Source of the DNA: Amanita rubescens
Lineage: Eukaryota > Basidiomycota > Agaricomycetes > Agaricales > Amanitaceae
Assembly: GCA_015039365.1 (NCBI GenBank)
Contig: WION01000410.1
Coordinates: 1 to 46,605, forward strand
Direction: 5' to 3'
Length of the DNA: 46,605 nt
The notes under the pieces were generated by a model. The model was given only the letters and a program-made list of their open reading frames with translations. It was not told the DNA's origin and made no database searches. This document shows, piece by piece, positions 1-11,626 of this stretch. Numbering within the stretch: the stretch's first letter is position 1; every line of letters starts with the position of its first letter. A program made the position numbers and the translations under genes.

Positions 1-1197
1 GCAACTCTAAGTTTAGAGCAGTCCCTGTTTCTATCTCGTTAACCCTCGAGTCCGGGTTTATCAAGCGGTAGTGGATACGCGCGATATGCAGCGTGAGGAG
101 GTACGTGTATCTGAAGTGGGCTACTAGTGCTATCAAGCACAGTGACCGTCGAATGATTTGTACGTCCGTTGTGGGCAACGACGGACGAACGAGTGTGGTA
201 GTGTTAAGAGTCTTATGATTTTGTTAGGAGGTAATCCCGACACAATCACTAGGACACTCGAGACTAGAAACGCGGATGAGGAATGAGAATAAGATTGCGT
301 CTATGGACGACAGAAACAATCATAAGACTAAGGGACATGTAACTAGTATTCAGGTATATATATTCGGACTCATCACTCTCACGCCGTCGTTCCGCGGAAT
401 TCTTAGGTAAGCGTGGGAACTTCTTGTAACTAAAAGAAAAGAAAATGAAATGAAATAAAAACGAAATCTCGACCGTTACAGCAGCGCCGATAAAGGAAGG
501 AGCTAACATGGCAATGTCGTGATCAAGGACTGCGCTGATGCTGTGCTCGAGCAGGGCTTTGTCCATTACAACGACAAAGAATGCGGCGGTAGTGGTGGGA
601 GAATGAGTGCCATGGTGACACTGGTTTGACATGGCGCTTCCCTATCTCTTGCTGACAGTCGGAACCGAATGAGGAGGCATCCCCATCCCGACACCGCCTG
701 TACCTTCAAAGCAATTGACATCCTAACGCCTACGCTCAGCGTAAAGTGCATGCTTCCAGACCCTACACCGTATCCTGGCTTTCCTGGTCCCGGGAGGGCA
801 GGGGTGCCTGGGCAGGTCGAGACTTGGCAGCTTTCCTGTATTTGTGTCGCCATTGTTGACTGGCATTCTGGTTGGTTGTAGGCGCCCCCCAAGATTCAAG
901 CGGATCTGAAGATTTCTTGATTAGATTCGAGGGTCATCGATTCATCCTCAGCCCCATGGAAATGAGAGAATAAGGAACAGCGAATACCCGTGCTATTGAA
1001 CCGAACTAGCCACTTTCACACAGTATTTAACCTCTATCATCACACAACGTCGCTCGGGTTTTCTCTACTTAAATTGTATATCAGCATGCAGATTCGTTAC
1101 GTGGCTCGGTTTCATCCCGGTTTACTTATATCGCATTCATTTTGGTCTTTTGCACACGGTCAATGACAGGTTGGACAGAAAATCAATTCCTATTGAA
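1..1197. other. Intergenic, no gene recognised
   Basis: Open frames here are short, mostly lack ATG starts and show no family motif. A purine-rich A-tract lies near 431-470. I see no repeat, tRNA or clear promoter. The right end is the downstream flank of the first zinc-finger gene. Confidence 0.5.
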
Positions 1198-2136
1198 TCA
1201 GGGACTACTCCAGTTGCATCGAGAGCGACTACCAATGGCGTTGACAAACAAACAAGTATTTAGCACAGAGGGAAAGGGTGTAAATGAAAAGGAGCATTCA
1301 ATAACGAAGCTCAGGCTTGAAGCTTGAAGAACAGTCAGCCAAGGATTGCGCCTTTTTGCAAATGTAAGTGTTACATACAATTCAAGTGGGTTTTGAAGTA
1401 TGTCACGACACTTTTTTTTATGGGTGTCGCATGAGTCCTTTCTCGTAAACTTCCTGCCGCAGACGCAAACAAATCGCGGCTGCGAATGATTGAGTCCATA
1501 TTTTTTGTGACGCTTCATATCGCATTTTCTTGCAGTTTCGATCCCGCATTCGCAACGATAACGCTTTTTGCCATTCATATCAAAGGTCGAGAAGTAGGGT
1601 GGTTCCTGTGCTGTAGTTAGTGCGTCCTTATCTAAACAAAGCACCCCCAGACTAACATACGACGTTCCTTTACCATGTCCACCGCTATCTCTGGGCAGGG
1701 TTTGGCTGTGCTCAGCGTATGAATCATTGCCAAATATAGGTGCAGAAGGGGTGCACAAAGGCGAAAACTCGGCTGGCGACGGTGGGGATACCAAGCCATT
1801 TATTCCCATATTCAGTTCTATTGCCAGTGCTTCCCGTTTCTGGAGATTGAGTGCTCGCACCTCTCGAGAAATGTAGTCAGATTTCCACTGGATTTCGCCG
1901 AGGACGCACAAAATTATCAGCAAGAAATGGAACAACACGAGACAAGATGGGGTGCTTGCCTGTGCATAGTTGGATTGCATATCGAAGCACCCCAAACATT
2001 CAACGTTTGGGTATATAGTTCCATAGCTGGTGACGTTCTTGGGGTAACCAAGCAGCTCAACACCAGTGCCATTCGCACCGTTCCATGGTGACAGATGCCA
2101 ATCAAAGTCGAAGACAATATTTGAGTTAGAAGGCAT
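1198..2136 (-). CDS. Two-finger C2H2/C2HC zinc-finger protein, paralog 1
   Basis: Start chosen at the ATG at 2136 because a TATA-like box (ATATAAAA on the minus strand, 2179-2186) lies about 45 nt upstream. A 51-nt phase-0 intron (1888-1938, GTGTTG..ATCCAG) contains no stop, so unspliced reading would give a false hydrophobic segment; exon 2 then begins with Trp, as in the 10-kb paralog. The C-terminal module reads CECG..KCDMKRH..H then CVCG..FTRKDS..H..C, i.e. C-x1-C-x12-H-x6-H followed by C-x1-C-x12-H-x3-C. Family role is inferred as nucleic-acid binding in the nucleus. After the second finger the frame runs on to 1198, but a GTATGT donor near 1370 could splice out the tail and end the protein at about 1298, closer to the short tails of its paralogs. 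The 3' end is therefore uncertain. Confidence 0.7.
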   Translation of the reverse strand: MPSNSNIVFDFDWHLSPWNGANGTGVELLGYPKNVTSYGTIYPNVECLGCFDMQSNYAQASTPSCLVLFHFLLIILCVLGEIQWKSDYISREVRALNLQKREALAIELNMGINGLVSPPSPAEFSPLCTPSAPIFGNDSYAEHSQTLPRDSGGHGKGTSYVSLGVLCLDKDALTTAQEPPYFSTFDMNGKKRYRCECGIETARKCDMKRHKKYGLNHSQPRFVCVCGRKFTRKDSCDTHKKKCRDILQNPLELYVTLTFAKRRNPWLTVLQASSLSFVIECSFSFTPFPSVLNTCLFVNAIGSRSRCNWSSP

Positions 2137-3388
2137 AGGGGAGAACTTATTGAGAGTGGAGAGTAGTGATTGCAGGCATTTTATATCCGTAAGCACTGCT
2201 AGACCAGTTGGCAGTAACAGGAATTAGCCATTTTCGTTTGCAGGTACTTTACTGGCGTGGGATGTGACACCATATTTCCCTGTGGCCAATGTATGTACAC
2301 TGCTGTTACGATGTAATGAATATTGATATAATATAAGCAGTCACAGGGCAAATTGTAGGTATCTGTGATGCAAATGAGACATTTTGGTGCTGATACCCCG
2401 TTCTGCAAGCAAAAGCCTCGAGACCCACGCAACCCCCACTCAGCCCATGCGCCAGCACTAGCGACCAATGTTCGTAGTAAGTACATGGAAACTTCATGTT
2501 GAGATTAGATCTTAAGATCCATATTACGTTTATCATTGGAGCTTGGCCGAAACTGTTTAAACATGCTCCCAGCGGGGCAAGTAGATTCCACCATTCCACT
2601 GAGAAGCGGGGGCCGCTTGTTTTACTGCTCACCAGCTCATGCCACACCAGCAGTTGCCTGGGCAGACTTTTTCTCGTAAATGATTGCGATTAGATTCAAG
2701 ATTTAATCCGTTCACAATTGAATTGAACAAGGGGGACTTCGAAACGCCACAATCATGCAAGGGTCTCGAGATACGGCATCATCAACATACCTCCAAAAGG
2801 TTAACTATATGACGCTTATTATAGGCCTCCAGCCTCCTATCAAGGCAATGGGCACTTTGTTCCTTTTGACTTTCCAGTTTTTTTCTTGACTACTCGCTAA
2901 CGTTCGCACCTTTCGCCAAATCGTAATATTCACCCAGGATCCGATTTAGGAACGAAATCGGAATGTTTTAACTCAGATGTTAGAGTTGTGTATAGGACCA
3001 TCAGACAGATGTTCACCTGCGTCAGATTTCATTGGGACCCCGGAGCCGTTTCCATTCGGGATTTCCCACAGTGCTCGAATTTGAACGGCAACTAGCTACG
3101 GTAGCTGAAGAAGTCCATCATGATGATGAATGGCTGACATGGTGGGTTCCTGGACCCGGTCTGCTGGTGGTCGTTTCGTGAGGAACAGCTTGTCCAACTC
3201 GAGTATATTTTTAGCCCAGAGCCGCCCACAACGCTCGGTTGAATCCGATTTAACTGGATCCATCAACAATCCATATCGAAGCTCAATTCTTCGACCTCCA
3301 ACCGGGGAATCGCCGCGCAGAACAGCTGGAAGTGCGATAATAGCCATAATGCATTGCGGAACGCAGTGACAGTGAACAATCCAGCAAT
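2137..3388. other. Intergenic, nothing recognised beyond the TATA-like box
   Basis: Overlapping short frames occur on both strands (for example 2199-2647 and 3096-3479) but none has a recognisable domain or a convincing splice pattern. The stretch separates the first zinc-finger gene from the left arm of the long inverted repeat. Confidence 0.45.
2179..2186 (-). promoter_or_regulatory. TATA-like box of zinc-finger paralog 1
   Basis: ATATAAAA on the minus strand, 43 nt upstream of the chosen ATG at 2136. Position and orientation fit a core promoter; assignment is by inspection only. Confidence 0.4.
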
Positions 3389-3809
3389 ACATGAACGTGA
3401 TCACGATCAGCTGACATAATATTCCCACAATTTGCCAATTCAATCTTTGTATCATATGTAGGGTACAAAAGAGGTTCAATACATTAGTTGTATCCGTGTA
3501 GGCGGGGCTGGTCGCGTACTAGAGCGATGCGACACGAAACAAAAAAGAAAGGGAGTAAAATCACTTATTACACATTTAATACCCAACATTCGAGTCCGAT
3601 GGATGAAAGGTGTATGCGTGGTGGGGGGAGGACAGAGCGGTTGATGGGGGTGTCGAGGGAGCGGTATAGACGTGCTGGAGAACTGGGCGGACATGTTGCG
3701 CGGTAGCAGATTGAAGATGGGGGGCAGAAAGGCGGCAAGCGAGGTTGAATGTTGAGATCTGGTATGGCTTTCAACAGGCAGATAGGAGCTTAGCTGACAT
3801 GATCCGATC
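3389..3809 (+). repeat. Left arm of a long inverted repeat
   Basis: About 420 nt that reappear, reverse-complemented and nearly identical, at 4389-4810. The arm starts at ACATGAACGTGATCACG and ends at the CATGATCCGATC stretch at 3799-3809. The differences seen are single-base changes or indels, such as one T at the CACTTATTACAC / CACTTTATTACAC site. High identity implies a recent event or gene conversion. The arm holds an open frame that reads from the loop outwards in both arms, so it may be captured coding sequence; no family is recognised. Confidence 0.9.
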
Positions 3810-4388
3810 CGTTGCAAGTAGCATCTATGTAGGCTTGACGGATTTCGTGGGTACCTGGTCATCAACGGGTTCTAACAAGGCGAGAATTTCATACGAACCC
3901 GGTATCAATCCTGCCATATATTGAACACATCATTCACACCAATTGAATGTATCTTCAACTTCTCAGCGGAAAAATTGTTATGTTTGGGATCTGCGGAAAT
4001 CGGCTGCTACTCCGCGGTTTGCCGTAGATACTACAACTAGCTAGTAAAATTCACCAACCTGGTAGGCGTACATGAGTCAGTAGCGCTTGAAAGCTACCTT
4101 ACCACCCGCACCTTCAATCCCGCAAAACTGCGCGCAATTTTGTCTTGACCGCTACTACTTGAGTTGTATTATATATCAATAGCCCTAACTAGTAACAACA
4201 ATAACTGAGTTCCCCGTGTTGAGCCAACCAAACGATCGAAAGCGTAAACGGAAGCAAAGGCGCCAGAGCATGACTTGGGCGACCAGGTAACTCCGATCCA
4301 ATACTACCCCTGTAGCGGGCGCCGGTTCGCTCGTGGAATACGGACCGGGAAGCCTCACTCTTGAGTCTTTGCACTTGCCGATCCTATT
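3810..4388. other. Loop between the inverted-repeat arms
   Basis: A 579-nt unique spacer with no long open frame and no transposase motif. With its arms it would form a 1.4-kb foldback structure. No target-site duplication is obvious outside the arms. Confidence 0.6.
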
Positions 4389-4810
4389 GATCGGATCATG
4401 TCAGCTAAGCTCCTATCTGCCTGTTGAAAGCCATACCAGATCTCAACATTCAACCTCGCTCGCCGCCTTTCTGCCCCCCATCTTCAATCTGCTACCGCGC
4501 AACATGTCCGCCCAGTTCTCCAGCACGTCTATACCGCTCCCTCGACACCCCCATCAACCGCTCTGTCCTCCCCCCACCACGCATACACCTTTCATCCATC
4601 GGACTCGAATGTTGGGTATTAAATGTGTAATAAAGTGATTTTACTCCCTTTCTTTTTTGTTTCGTGTCGCATCGCTCTAGTACGCGACCAGCCCCGCCTA
4701 CACGGATACAACTAATGTATTGAACCTCTTTTGTGCCCTACATATGATACAAAGATTGAATTGGCAAATTGTGGGAATATTATGTCAGCTGATCGTGATC
4801 ACGTTCATGT
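4389..4810 (-). repeat. Right arm of a long inverted repeat
   Basis: Reverse complement of 3389-3809. The outer end is GATCACGTTCATGT; homology with the other arm stops immediately after. Immediately outside, at about 4830-4875, is a short stretch with repeated CGGTACAC and CGGTTCAC motifs, not shared with the left flank. Confidence 0.9.
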
Positions 4811-6553
4811 TTGGCATGCGAAGGGTGATTCACGCCGGTACACTGCAATTCAAGCCGGTACACGGCGGTTCACGATGAACCGTCATGATCACTAATCGAG
4901 ATTCAATATCCACACAATTTCACAGTGATCACATTTGGCAGAACAGTAAAGATTTGCCGGCCCACGTGGCAGAACTGTGCCAGTGGACGGTGCCTGGAAG
5001 AGCTGGGCAGTATACATATGGGGGAAAGAATTTGATAGGAATGTAGCAACGGTATTATCTCCATGCTATAATGCTCCTCCATGAATTCATCACTACATAC
5101 GTCACACTTCCACTCAATAACAATTTTTTTCCATATGTAAGATTCTGATCGTATTCGAGCGCCTCACTCCCCGCCATACTACCATCTTCCATAACGAACC
5201 GCGAAAGAGTGGCTCGGCCTAGCCATTTCAGATCCCCTCTCAATAATAATCGATACGGGTTGAGGAAGTAAGTTCCCGACGCATGCATTATCCAGGCGTC
5301 AACAATTTGAATGATGAATCGGCACGAATGTATGAACGAAGGTGGGTAGATTCCTTCCCGCCTGACATTTGAGACACTCTGTTACGACGCTGATGACGTA
5401 TTCACCCCAGAATTCGGTGTACACTAGAGGAGATAACGAGGCTGAAATGGTTGCCGTTACAGGTAAAGTTTGAGATGCTTCTTCCTCCCGCTTTCTCTCA
5501 CGTTCCAAAATTATGGTCTAGATCTCGGGCGCCCTGGTACCGCCGAAACAGAAGACAAAGGTGTGCTTGACGGTTTTGGAGACCCTTCAAACTTGCAGCG
5601 ACTGTCCCTCGGTGACGTCGTGCCCGTTGCTCCCAGTAAACATTTGGATTCCCGTGACTGTTCAACTGGGTTGAGAAAGCTGTGACTTCTCCTCTGTCAG
5701 ACCCCATTGTTGAAGGTGATCGGATGATGATCTCGCTATTAACGTAGGGAACGTTAGAGGCGACTTGCCTCAGGCTTGTCCGCTGCACTCCACAGTCTGA
5801 CAGGAGTAATGGACGACATATGTGATGGACCAGGTGGTTTGACCTAATGCCGGTGATGAACGAGGATATGCTTGGGTTAGTTGCAGATTGAGAAAAAAAT
5901 GATCAAACTTAGCTGGTCTTGCGAATCAGGCTTCCCTCTTTAACAAAATGCCTCTGGAGTCTGCTGCTTGCCTCCTAGCAGGGGATCGGGCTTGTGTGTC
6001 CGACGAATGGTGCAAACTGACCAGGGGAAACTGCAAAGCAGAAAGCACCGGAATCAGACATTGGTGGAGGCTCTATCCAGCCGTAATACAGGATGCGGTA
6101 GCGGCAGTAATATGATGAGCTATTCACCTCATGGCTGTTACATCCAGGACATAGATAATTTATTCTATGTCACTGGTCATCCAGAACTTATTCTAGAATG
6201 TGAAGAATGTAACGTAGCGCCTACCATTACTTACAACGGTAGCAATTGTATAATACAAGAGCAAGCGCGCCTCTAAGCTAGAGGATCTCCTCACTGTCAC
6301 GCATCATGATTGATACAAGCGACCTTGCCCTGAACTATGCGCATTTCCGAGATACCAACAGCAACGTTACTTTGGGGTAAACTCACTACTATACATATTG
6401 TACCGGTATTAAACTTGCCCCCCATGGTCAAGGTTTTTGACATACGTACAAGCAAGAAATATATGGCGCCAGCTATAGTGCAAAAGTTTTAAATCTAAGA
6501 GGGAAATATCACGAGTAGATCGACTCAGCCATCAATTTCCGTATCATTACAAT
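4811..6553. other. Intergenic; possible small cysteine-rich frame near 5949
   Basis: No recognised gene. An ATG-initiated plus-strand frame at 5949-6116 encodes about 55 residues with four Cys in the first 30 residues, but it lacks a signal peptide and splice support, so it is not called. The motif CATATGTGATGGACCAGG at about 5817 recurs at about 23675, suggesting a small dispersed repeat or relic of the duplicated region there. Confidence 0.4.
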
Positions 6554-7202
6554 TTAGGCGGACGATGCGTTTCGAAGGACCTCGCGACACTTCTTTTCAT
6601 GACTCTTGCGTGTATCTTTTCTCGTAAATCTTTTGCCGCAGATGCAGCCAAATTGAGGTGGCAAATGATACGTGCTTTCTTGGTGGCGTTTCATATCTCC
6701 TTTTCGTTTGATCTCGCGGCCACATTCGCAGCGATAGTGTTTAACGCCGTTCCGATAAAAACACGAGACGGATGGTGGATTATGGACCATGGTTGGCATT
6801 TGCTGATCTGACGAATTCAAGCCTGGGCTGGGATAAGGCCATCCATCATTTGGTTTCCCATCTGCCACGAGCTGAATATGACCAGATCCAGCGTATAAGG
6901 CATGGCCGACGGGTACGCCAACGCGGTTGGGGTTAACGCAGAACGTCGACACAAGCGGTGCATACGAAGATGCGGAGCATGCTGCCCATAGAGGAGATAC
7001 TGAAGCGTCCACTCTTATCTGCTCTATCGCTCCTTGGGGTGCTTGTATTCCCCGAGTGATGTCGTCGGATCTCGGCCGAGGCTCGCGCGTCAGCTCGAAG
7101 CTGGATTTTGCCTATTATAGAACAACGAAGCGCCCGGATGAAAAAAAAAACAACGGAGGGAGACGAATTCTAAGCACTTACCGTTGCACAGTCAATTTGC
7201 AT
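6554..7202 (-). CDS. Two-finger C2H2/C2HC zinc-finger protein, paralog 2
   Basis: Two exons: 7182-7202 (ATG plus six codons, MQIDCAT) and 6554-7111, separated by a 70-nt intron GTAAGT..ATAATAG (7112-7181). Both are phase 0 and give 192 residues. The C-terminal module is CECG..KRKGDMKRH..H then CICG..FTRKDTRKSH..C: C-x1-C-x12-H-x6-H plus C-x1-C-x12-H-x3-C. The tail after the last Cys is only about nine residues. Closest in this window to paralog 1. The very short first exon resembles that of the zinc-finger gene at 25.1-25.9 kb. Function is inferred from the fold type only: nuclear nucleic-acid binding. Confidence 0.75.
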
Positions 7203-10058
7203 ATTAAAACCTTCCGAACATCCCGTACGTAGACCCATGGCTGGCGGCGCTGACAGCGTGCCCGGGAGGCTTGGACAAGCCATCCGTTCTGTTCAGGGAC
7301 ATATAATAGTTGAAATCCAGGAAGGCAGTATCAAGCATTTGAGAAGGGCTCGCAGTGACTGTATTTTATAGGTATTCGTGTACGTAATGAATACTGCCAC
7401 CCACCTAACATATCCGGCGTGCGACATCAGCTGCAGGAACTTGACTCCTCCAGGGCCGCTGACACTAGAACCAATATCACCATACCCGCCATGATCGTAG
7501 CGCCAGTAATTCCTCCCACCGTTGCGGTTGAAATGCGCTGAGTTCCGGATGTTTCAACGTTCGTATGTTCTATCGCAGAAAGATTGCTTCAGGGACCATA
7601 GCGTCCCTGCAATTCTTGGCAAACCAAGTCGTGTTTTCCGTTCAAAAACGGCCAAGGGCCTGACCTTTTGCTTCAAGATGTTCGAGGCCGAAAAAGGACG
7701 TCCCGTAGGCGCCATCCGACTTCACCGGCGATGATGGAGACGACTTGGGGGGAGCGGCGAATACGGAAAAACTAGGGTGACATGACGAGTGTGACCAACT
7801 TGTTACATTCTGAGTACGCAAAACATCCTTCGATTTCGTTCATATTCCGAGGCCGAATGAAATGAGGTTTCGGCTTTATAACCTCCAGATGAATGAGGTT
7901 TCGGCTTTATAACCTCCAGATCGCAGCGATTTTTGTAACGCGATTCTAAGACAACGGCAGTTGCCGAGCCGAGACTTGCCAAGCTTAGACAAATAAGCAT
8001 CACCTCGAGGTGCACATCGTCACCTCGCTCTCGTGCACCTGTGGTTTACACATAAAGAAATTCTCTTCTATAAATTTACAATCAGCATACAAATGACATT
8101 GTACTTGTCTGTAAACAATCATTCTTATGCTGGCAGGCTACACATCTTTGCTAATTTTTGCTATTTGCTAAGACACTGCTGGGCCAAACAAACACAGCCA
8201 CATCCTGACTCGCTTAAAAAAAGATCTGGCCTCGGACCTGCCGCACGCAGTGGCGGCCCATACCTGCCAAGTTTATGAACTTTGGAGTTGAACCGGACTG
8301 CTTTGCGTTCAACTGATCGTCCTCAAACAGTTTCTAACATTCTCAAGCCATCAAAGCGGCCGTGACGAAAGTTACCCCGGGCCCTCTCGATTGTTACTAC
8401 ATCCACTTCTCATGGACGTATACTAGAACGTCCGCGTGGTGGCAATGACAACTGCTCCGTTTTACCAGACACCGAAAGTATAAGTTTACATCAAAATCGG
8501 GTACCCACGCCTTAAGCAACTCAAAAACCGACATACCAGAATTATCTTTCTCAACGTAACTCGACTTGCAAGACTACTCCCCAAACCAATCCTTCTCTCA
8601 TTTGAATAAGCAACGGTCCTCTAGGTAAAACGTAGAAGCGGTGCTCCTGAAGACTGGCTCTGCTACAGAGATGTTTCAGCAAGGGTAACGACCAAGAACC
8701 AGACTTTGGGTGTCATTCGAACATATCGATATACATAGCTTTGAAATTCCTAGATTGTCGTGGAAAACAAAGCTGCTTTCGTGCTTTGGAGAAACGTTTC
8801 CGTAAACGGTGGAAAAAAGATGGCAAAATTCATGATGACCGATCATCTGCGATGGATCATTCTATTTCCGTAGCCACCTCCTCGTAGTGTTCGCGCTATT
8901 CGGATCCTTTGATTCACAAAGGTGAGAGATGTGATGTCTCTGGGGTCACCATATTCTTCGAGGTTATAGATATTCGCTTGCAGGTGATAAGAATATGACT
9001 CGAGACTTTTGGTTCCTTAATACGTCGCTCCGCCGATTTCGGTGCGTTGTTTATTTCGAGCTCTAGATCTCTATTCTGATTTAACGAGACAACCGTGGAA
9101 TCTTGCGTAGCAGCTATATCCGATCCATGTAGCAAGGGCCTACTATGATCGCCCGTGTCTTTCGGCGCGTGATCCTTAACGATGTCCTGTCGATTAATAC
9201 GAGCAAAAAGGACACTGCGCTAATGGTTCAGAAGTTCAAATGGAACTGCTCTTGACCATGGAGGGTACAAACTACTGACCGCCACTCTGTCTACTTCCGT
9301 CGTTGCTTGTTTGAGCCGACTTCTCTCATGTGCCATTCTTTGACCACTTTTGGAAGGGAGGACAATTACGGAATAGTCGTTGGCCGAATCGGAAGGACCA
9401 TGCCTCAGGGTTTTTCAAGAAAGATTGGCTATTCATTGTCTGATAAAGTTGAGCTGGAAATATGTACAGTCATTCCATCAAAGCGCGGGCAGATAGGTTG
9501 ATGAACAAGTATACGATAAAGCACTTATGTGATAAACTGTACGGTAATCATCGGTATTCTCATCCACGTCAGAAGTGCTGAATTCATGGCATAGATTTGT
9601 TGTGCATCATCGCCATTTGCGATTTTCAGAAATGTATTTTTTTGGACAATGGTTATAGCTAGATTGAAAGGTGAAGAAGAATTACTAAATGATTGGGGTT
9701 CACGTCCGTATTTTTCGCTTGATTAAACATTCATCGTCTCACCTGATATTAAAGAGAATGATGTGTCACCCATGTTCTCCAATTCTGTGTCATTGTACTG
9801 AAATGAACAGTACCACAATCATTCATTATTTGTACTCGAACTCTGGTCCTCCGCTTCGTTCTCGTAATGTAGCTACGTTAGGAAGCGAGACGAGGTGCAA
9901 TGCGGCACCATATAAGGATAAAGAGAAGTGAGTCCTGAGTGTACGGAAACAAATTAAATGCTAATAGTAAAAGGATAATAGCATGAGAAAATCCTACGAT
10001 CATAAGATACACCTTGACCATCAAATAATACTGCAAACGTTGGCATATTACCTGCGAA
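7203..10058. other. Long gene-poor stretch; possible membrane-spanning exon near 7430-7580
   Basis: No complete gene is recognised. On the minus strand, about 7430-7580, one frame reads ISTATVGGITGATIMAGM followed by a run of V, I and L and a short tail, which looks like a glycine-rich single-pass segment of fungal surface proteins. The frame is bounded upstream by a stop, so it would be an internal or final exon or a relic. The remainder (8.0-9.9 kb) is AT-rich with short frames lacking motifs. Confidence 0.35.
7861..7921 (+). repeat. Perfect 31-bp tandem duplication
   Basis: The unit AATGAGGTTTCGGCTTTATA plus 11 more bases occurs twice head to tail (7861-7891 and 7892-7921, the second copy lacking its last base). 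It lies in non-coding DNA and is a simple local duplication. Confidence 0.9.
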
Positions 10059-10885
10059 TTAAGCGGAAGGTGTGTCTTGAGATACCCTCCGACACTTCTT
10101 CGCATGATTGTTGAGGGTGTAGTTCCTAGTAAAACTTTTGCCACAAGGGCACGCATATTTTGGCTTTGAATGACACTGGCCTTCTCGGTGACGTTTCAAG
10201 TCGCCCTTCCGTTTCGTCTCGTAGTCGCATTCGTGACAGACAAAGGGAGAACCGTTCGAATTACTCTTGGAGGGGGAAGGTTGAAGGGGAACCCCGGTCG
10301 GTGCGTAAACTTCCGTTGAAGTCCTATATGAAGTCATACTGAGACCTGCATACAATTGTCTGTTGCTCTGTGCGGAAACTGTTGCGAATGGAATATGGGT
10401 AATGTCAGCGTGTGCAGGATGGTCGTCGCTCATATCAAGGCGATGGACGTCTTTGGCTAGTGTGGACGTACGTGTGGTGTATGGGGAAGATGTAAAGTCT
10501 GCTGACAGAGAGGGGGCAAATACGGAGTCGCATACACCTATTTGGTCGATCGCCTGCTGTATCCGACGAGAGAGCACTTGCATCTCCTGGACGGTATCGC
10601 CTATGAGGTCAACCTTTTGCTGAAATTTATTGAGCAGTTCTAAAACGAAGTTCCACTACCGACGAACAATGGATGGGACGACGGCATTAGAAAATGGCAG
10701 GCGGAGGAAATCGCTGAACTGCTTACCGATGCTTGGGTAGGTTCTATAGTATTGAAGCTTCCGGAATTTCCAGTACTTCCGTCTGAAAGACTATTGGTAA
10801 TCGAATTTTGTGAAAGATCAGGAGGTTCGACCTGGAAAAGTGCGTCGTTCAACGATGGTGTCCAATCCAAGTGATTGAAGTCCAT
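10059..10885 (-). CDS. Two-finger C2H2/C2HC zinc-finger protein, paralog 3
   Basis: Two exons: 10727-10885 (ATG, MDFNHLDWTP..) and 10059-10655, joined by a 71-nt phase-0 intron GTAAGC..GTCGGTAG (10656-10726); 251 residues. Exon 2 opens with Trp and a short amphipathic, possibly coiled-coil stretch (ELLNKFQQKV, MQVLSRRIQQAI), then a Ser/Thr-rich region and the zinc module. Finger 1 is CHEC..KRKGDLKRH..H (C-x2-C-x12-H-x5-H); finger 2 is CPCG..FTRNYTLNNH..C (C-x1-C-x12-H-x3-C). The helix before the fingers suggests dimerisation, which is inference. The short tail ends in DTPSA, much like the NASSA end of paralog 2. Confidence 0.75.
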
Positions 10886-11626
10886 GTTTGGGAGTAGGAG
10901 AGGGGGTGTGGCTTTTTTGTCAAGCAAATGTGCGTTATTTTATATCTGCCATCGGCCGCGCCGGTTTACTCTTGGTTTTTGCGAATTTCCTCGGCAGGCC
11001 ATTGGTTTCGCTACTATCTTATCCGATGGTGCCATATGCGTTAACCGTATTCTTGTGAAATAACATAACTAACCAACTTCAATAGTTGTAGGGCTTGTTC
11101 GATTCAAAGAACTCGGGCGGTGCAGGCAGAGTACCCAACTAGAAGCGCTCAACAGCAATGATTAAGATATCCAGTGCTTCACTTGAAAGGAAAGTATCGG
11201 AGATCTCATCTGTCGGCCCAACTGATAGCCTCAGATGGAAGTCGAGAACTTGCTCGCCGTCTGTAGTGAGTCATACAACTTTACCCAAAGCAAAATATTG
11301 TGTGGAAATGTGATAGTTTTGTAAAGGCGCCGGCAGGAATAGCGGTGCTGCGGCGCTTCAAGTTGCGCAGAGCCTGATAACTAGTCGCCTTAACGATAGG
11401 TCTAAACCCTTATACAGCGACATCAATTGTTCCTTGCTCATCGGGTTGTCTAAATGGGGAAGAACGGTTTGACCTTGAGACGATGAGAATGATGAAACTG
11501 AGCGGAGGCATATTTGCAAGGTCAATCACTGGAATATATATTGGACTATCAATAGATTTATGTAAATCACAGCAATAGATATTCAGATGGTAAAGTTAGA
11601 CGCAGACAAAACAAAGGTTGTCCTAA
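10886..11626. other. Intergenic between zinc-finger paralogs 3 and 4
   Basis: Short frames only; no motif or repeat recognised. It holds the promoter side of paralog 3 and the downstream flank of paralog 4. Confidence 0.5.

Noticed and set aside
1888..1938. Predicted membrane segment in zinc-finger paralog 1 (a run of L, I, V and F)
   Set aside because: The segment is exactly a 51-nt sequence with GT and CAG ends in the place where paralogs 3 and 6 have an intron; it is better explained as an intron without stop codons.
4831..4880. CCGGTACAC / GCGGTTCAC motifs right of the inverted repeat as terminal repeats of a transposon
   Set aside because: They are short, imperfect and not found at the other side of the element.
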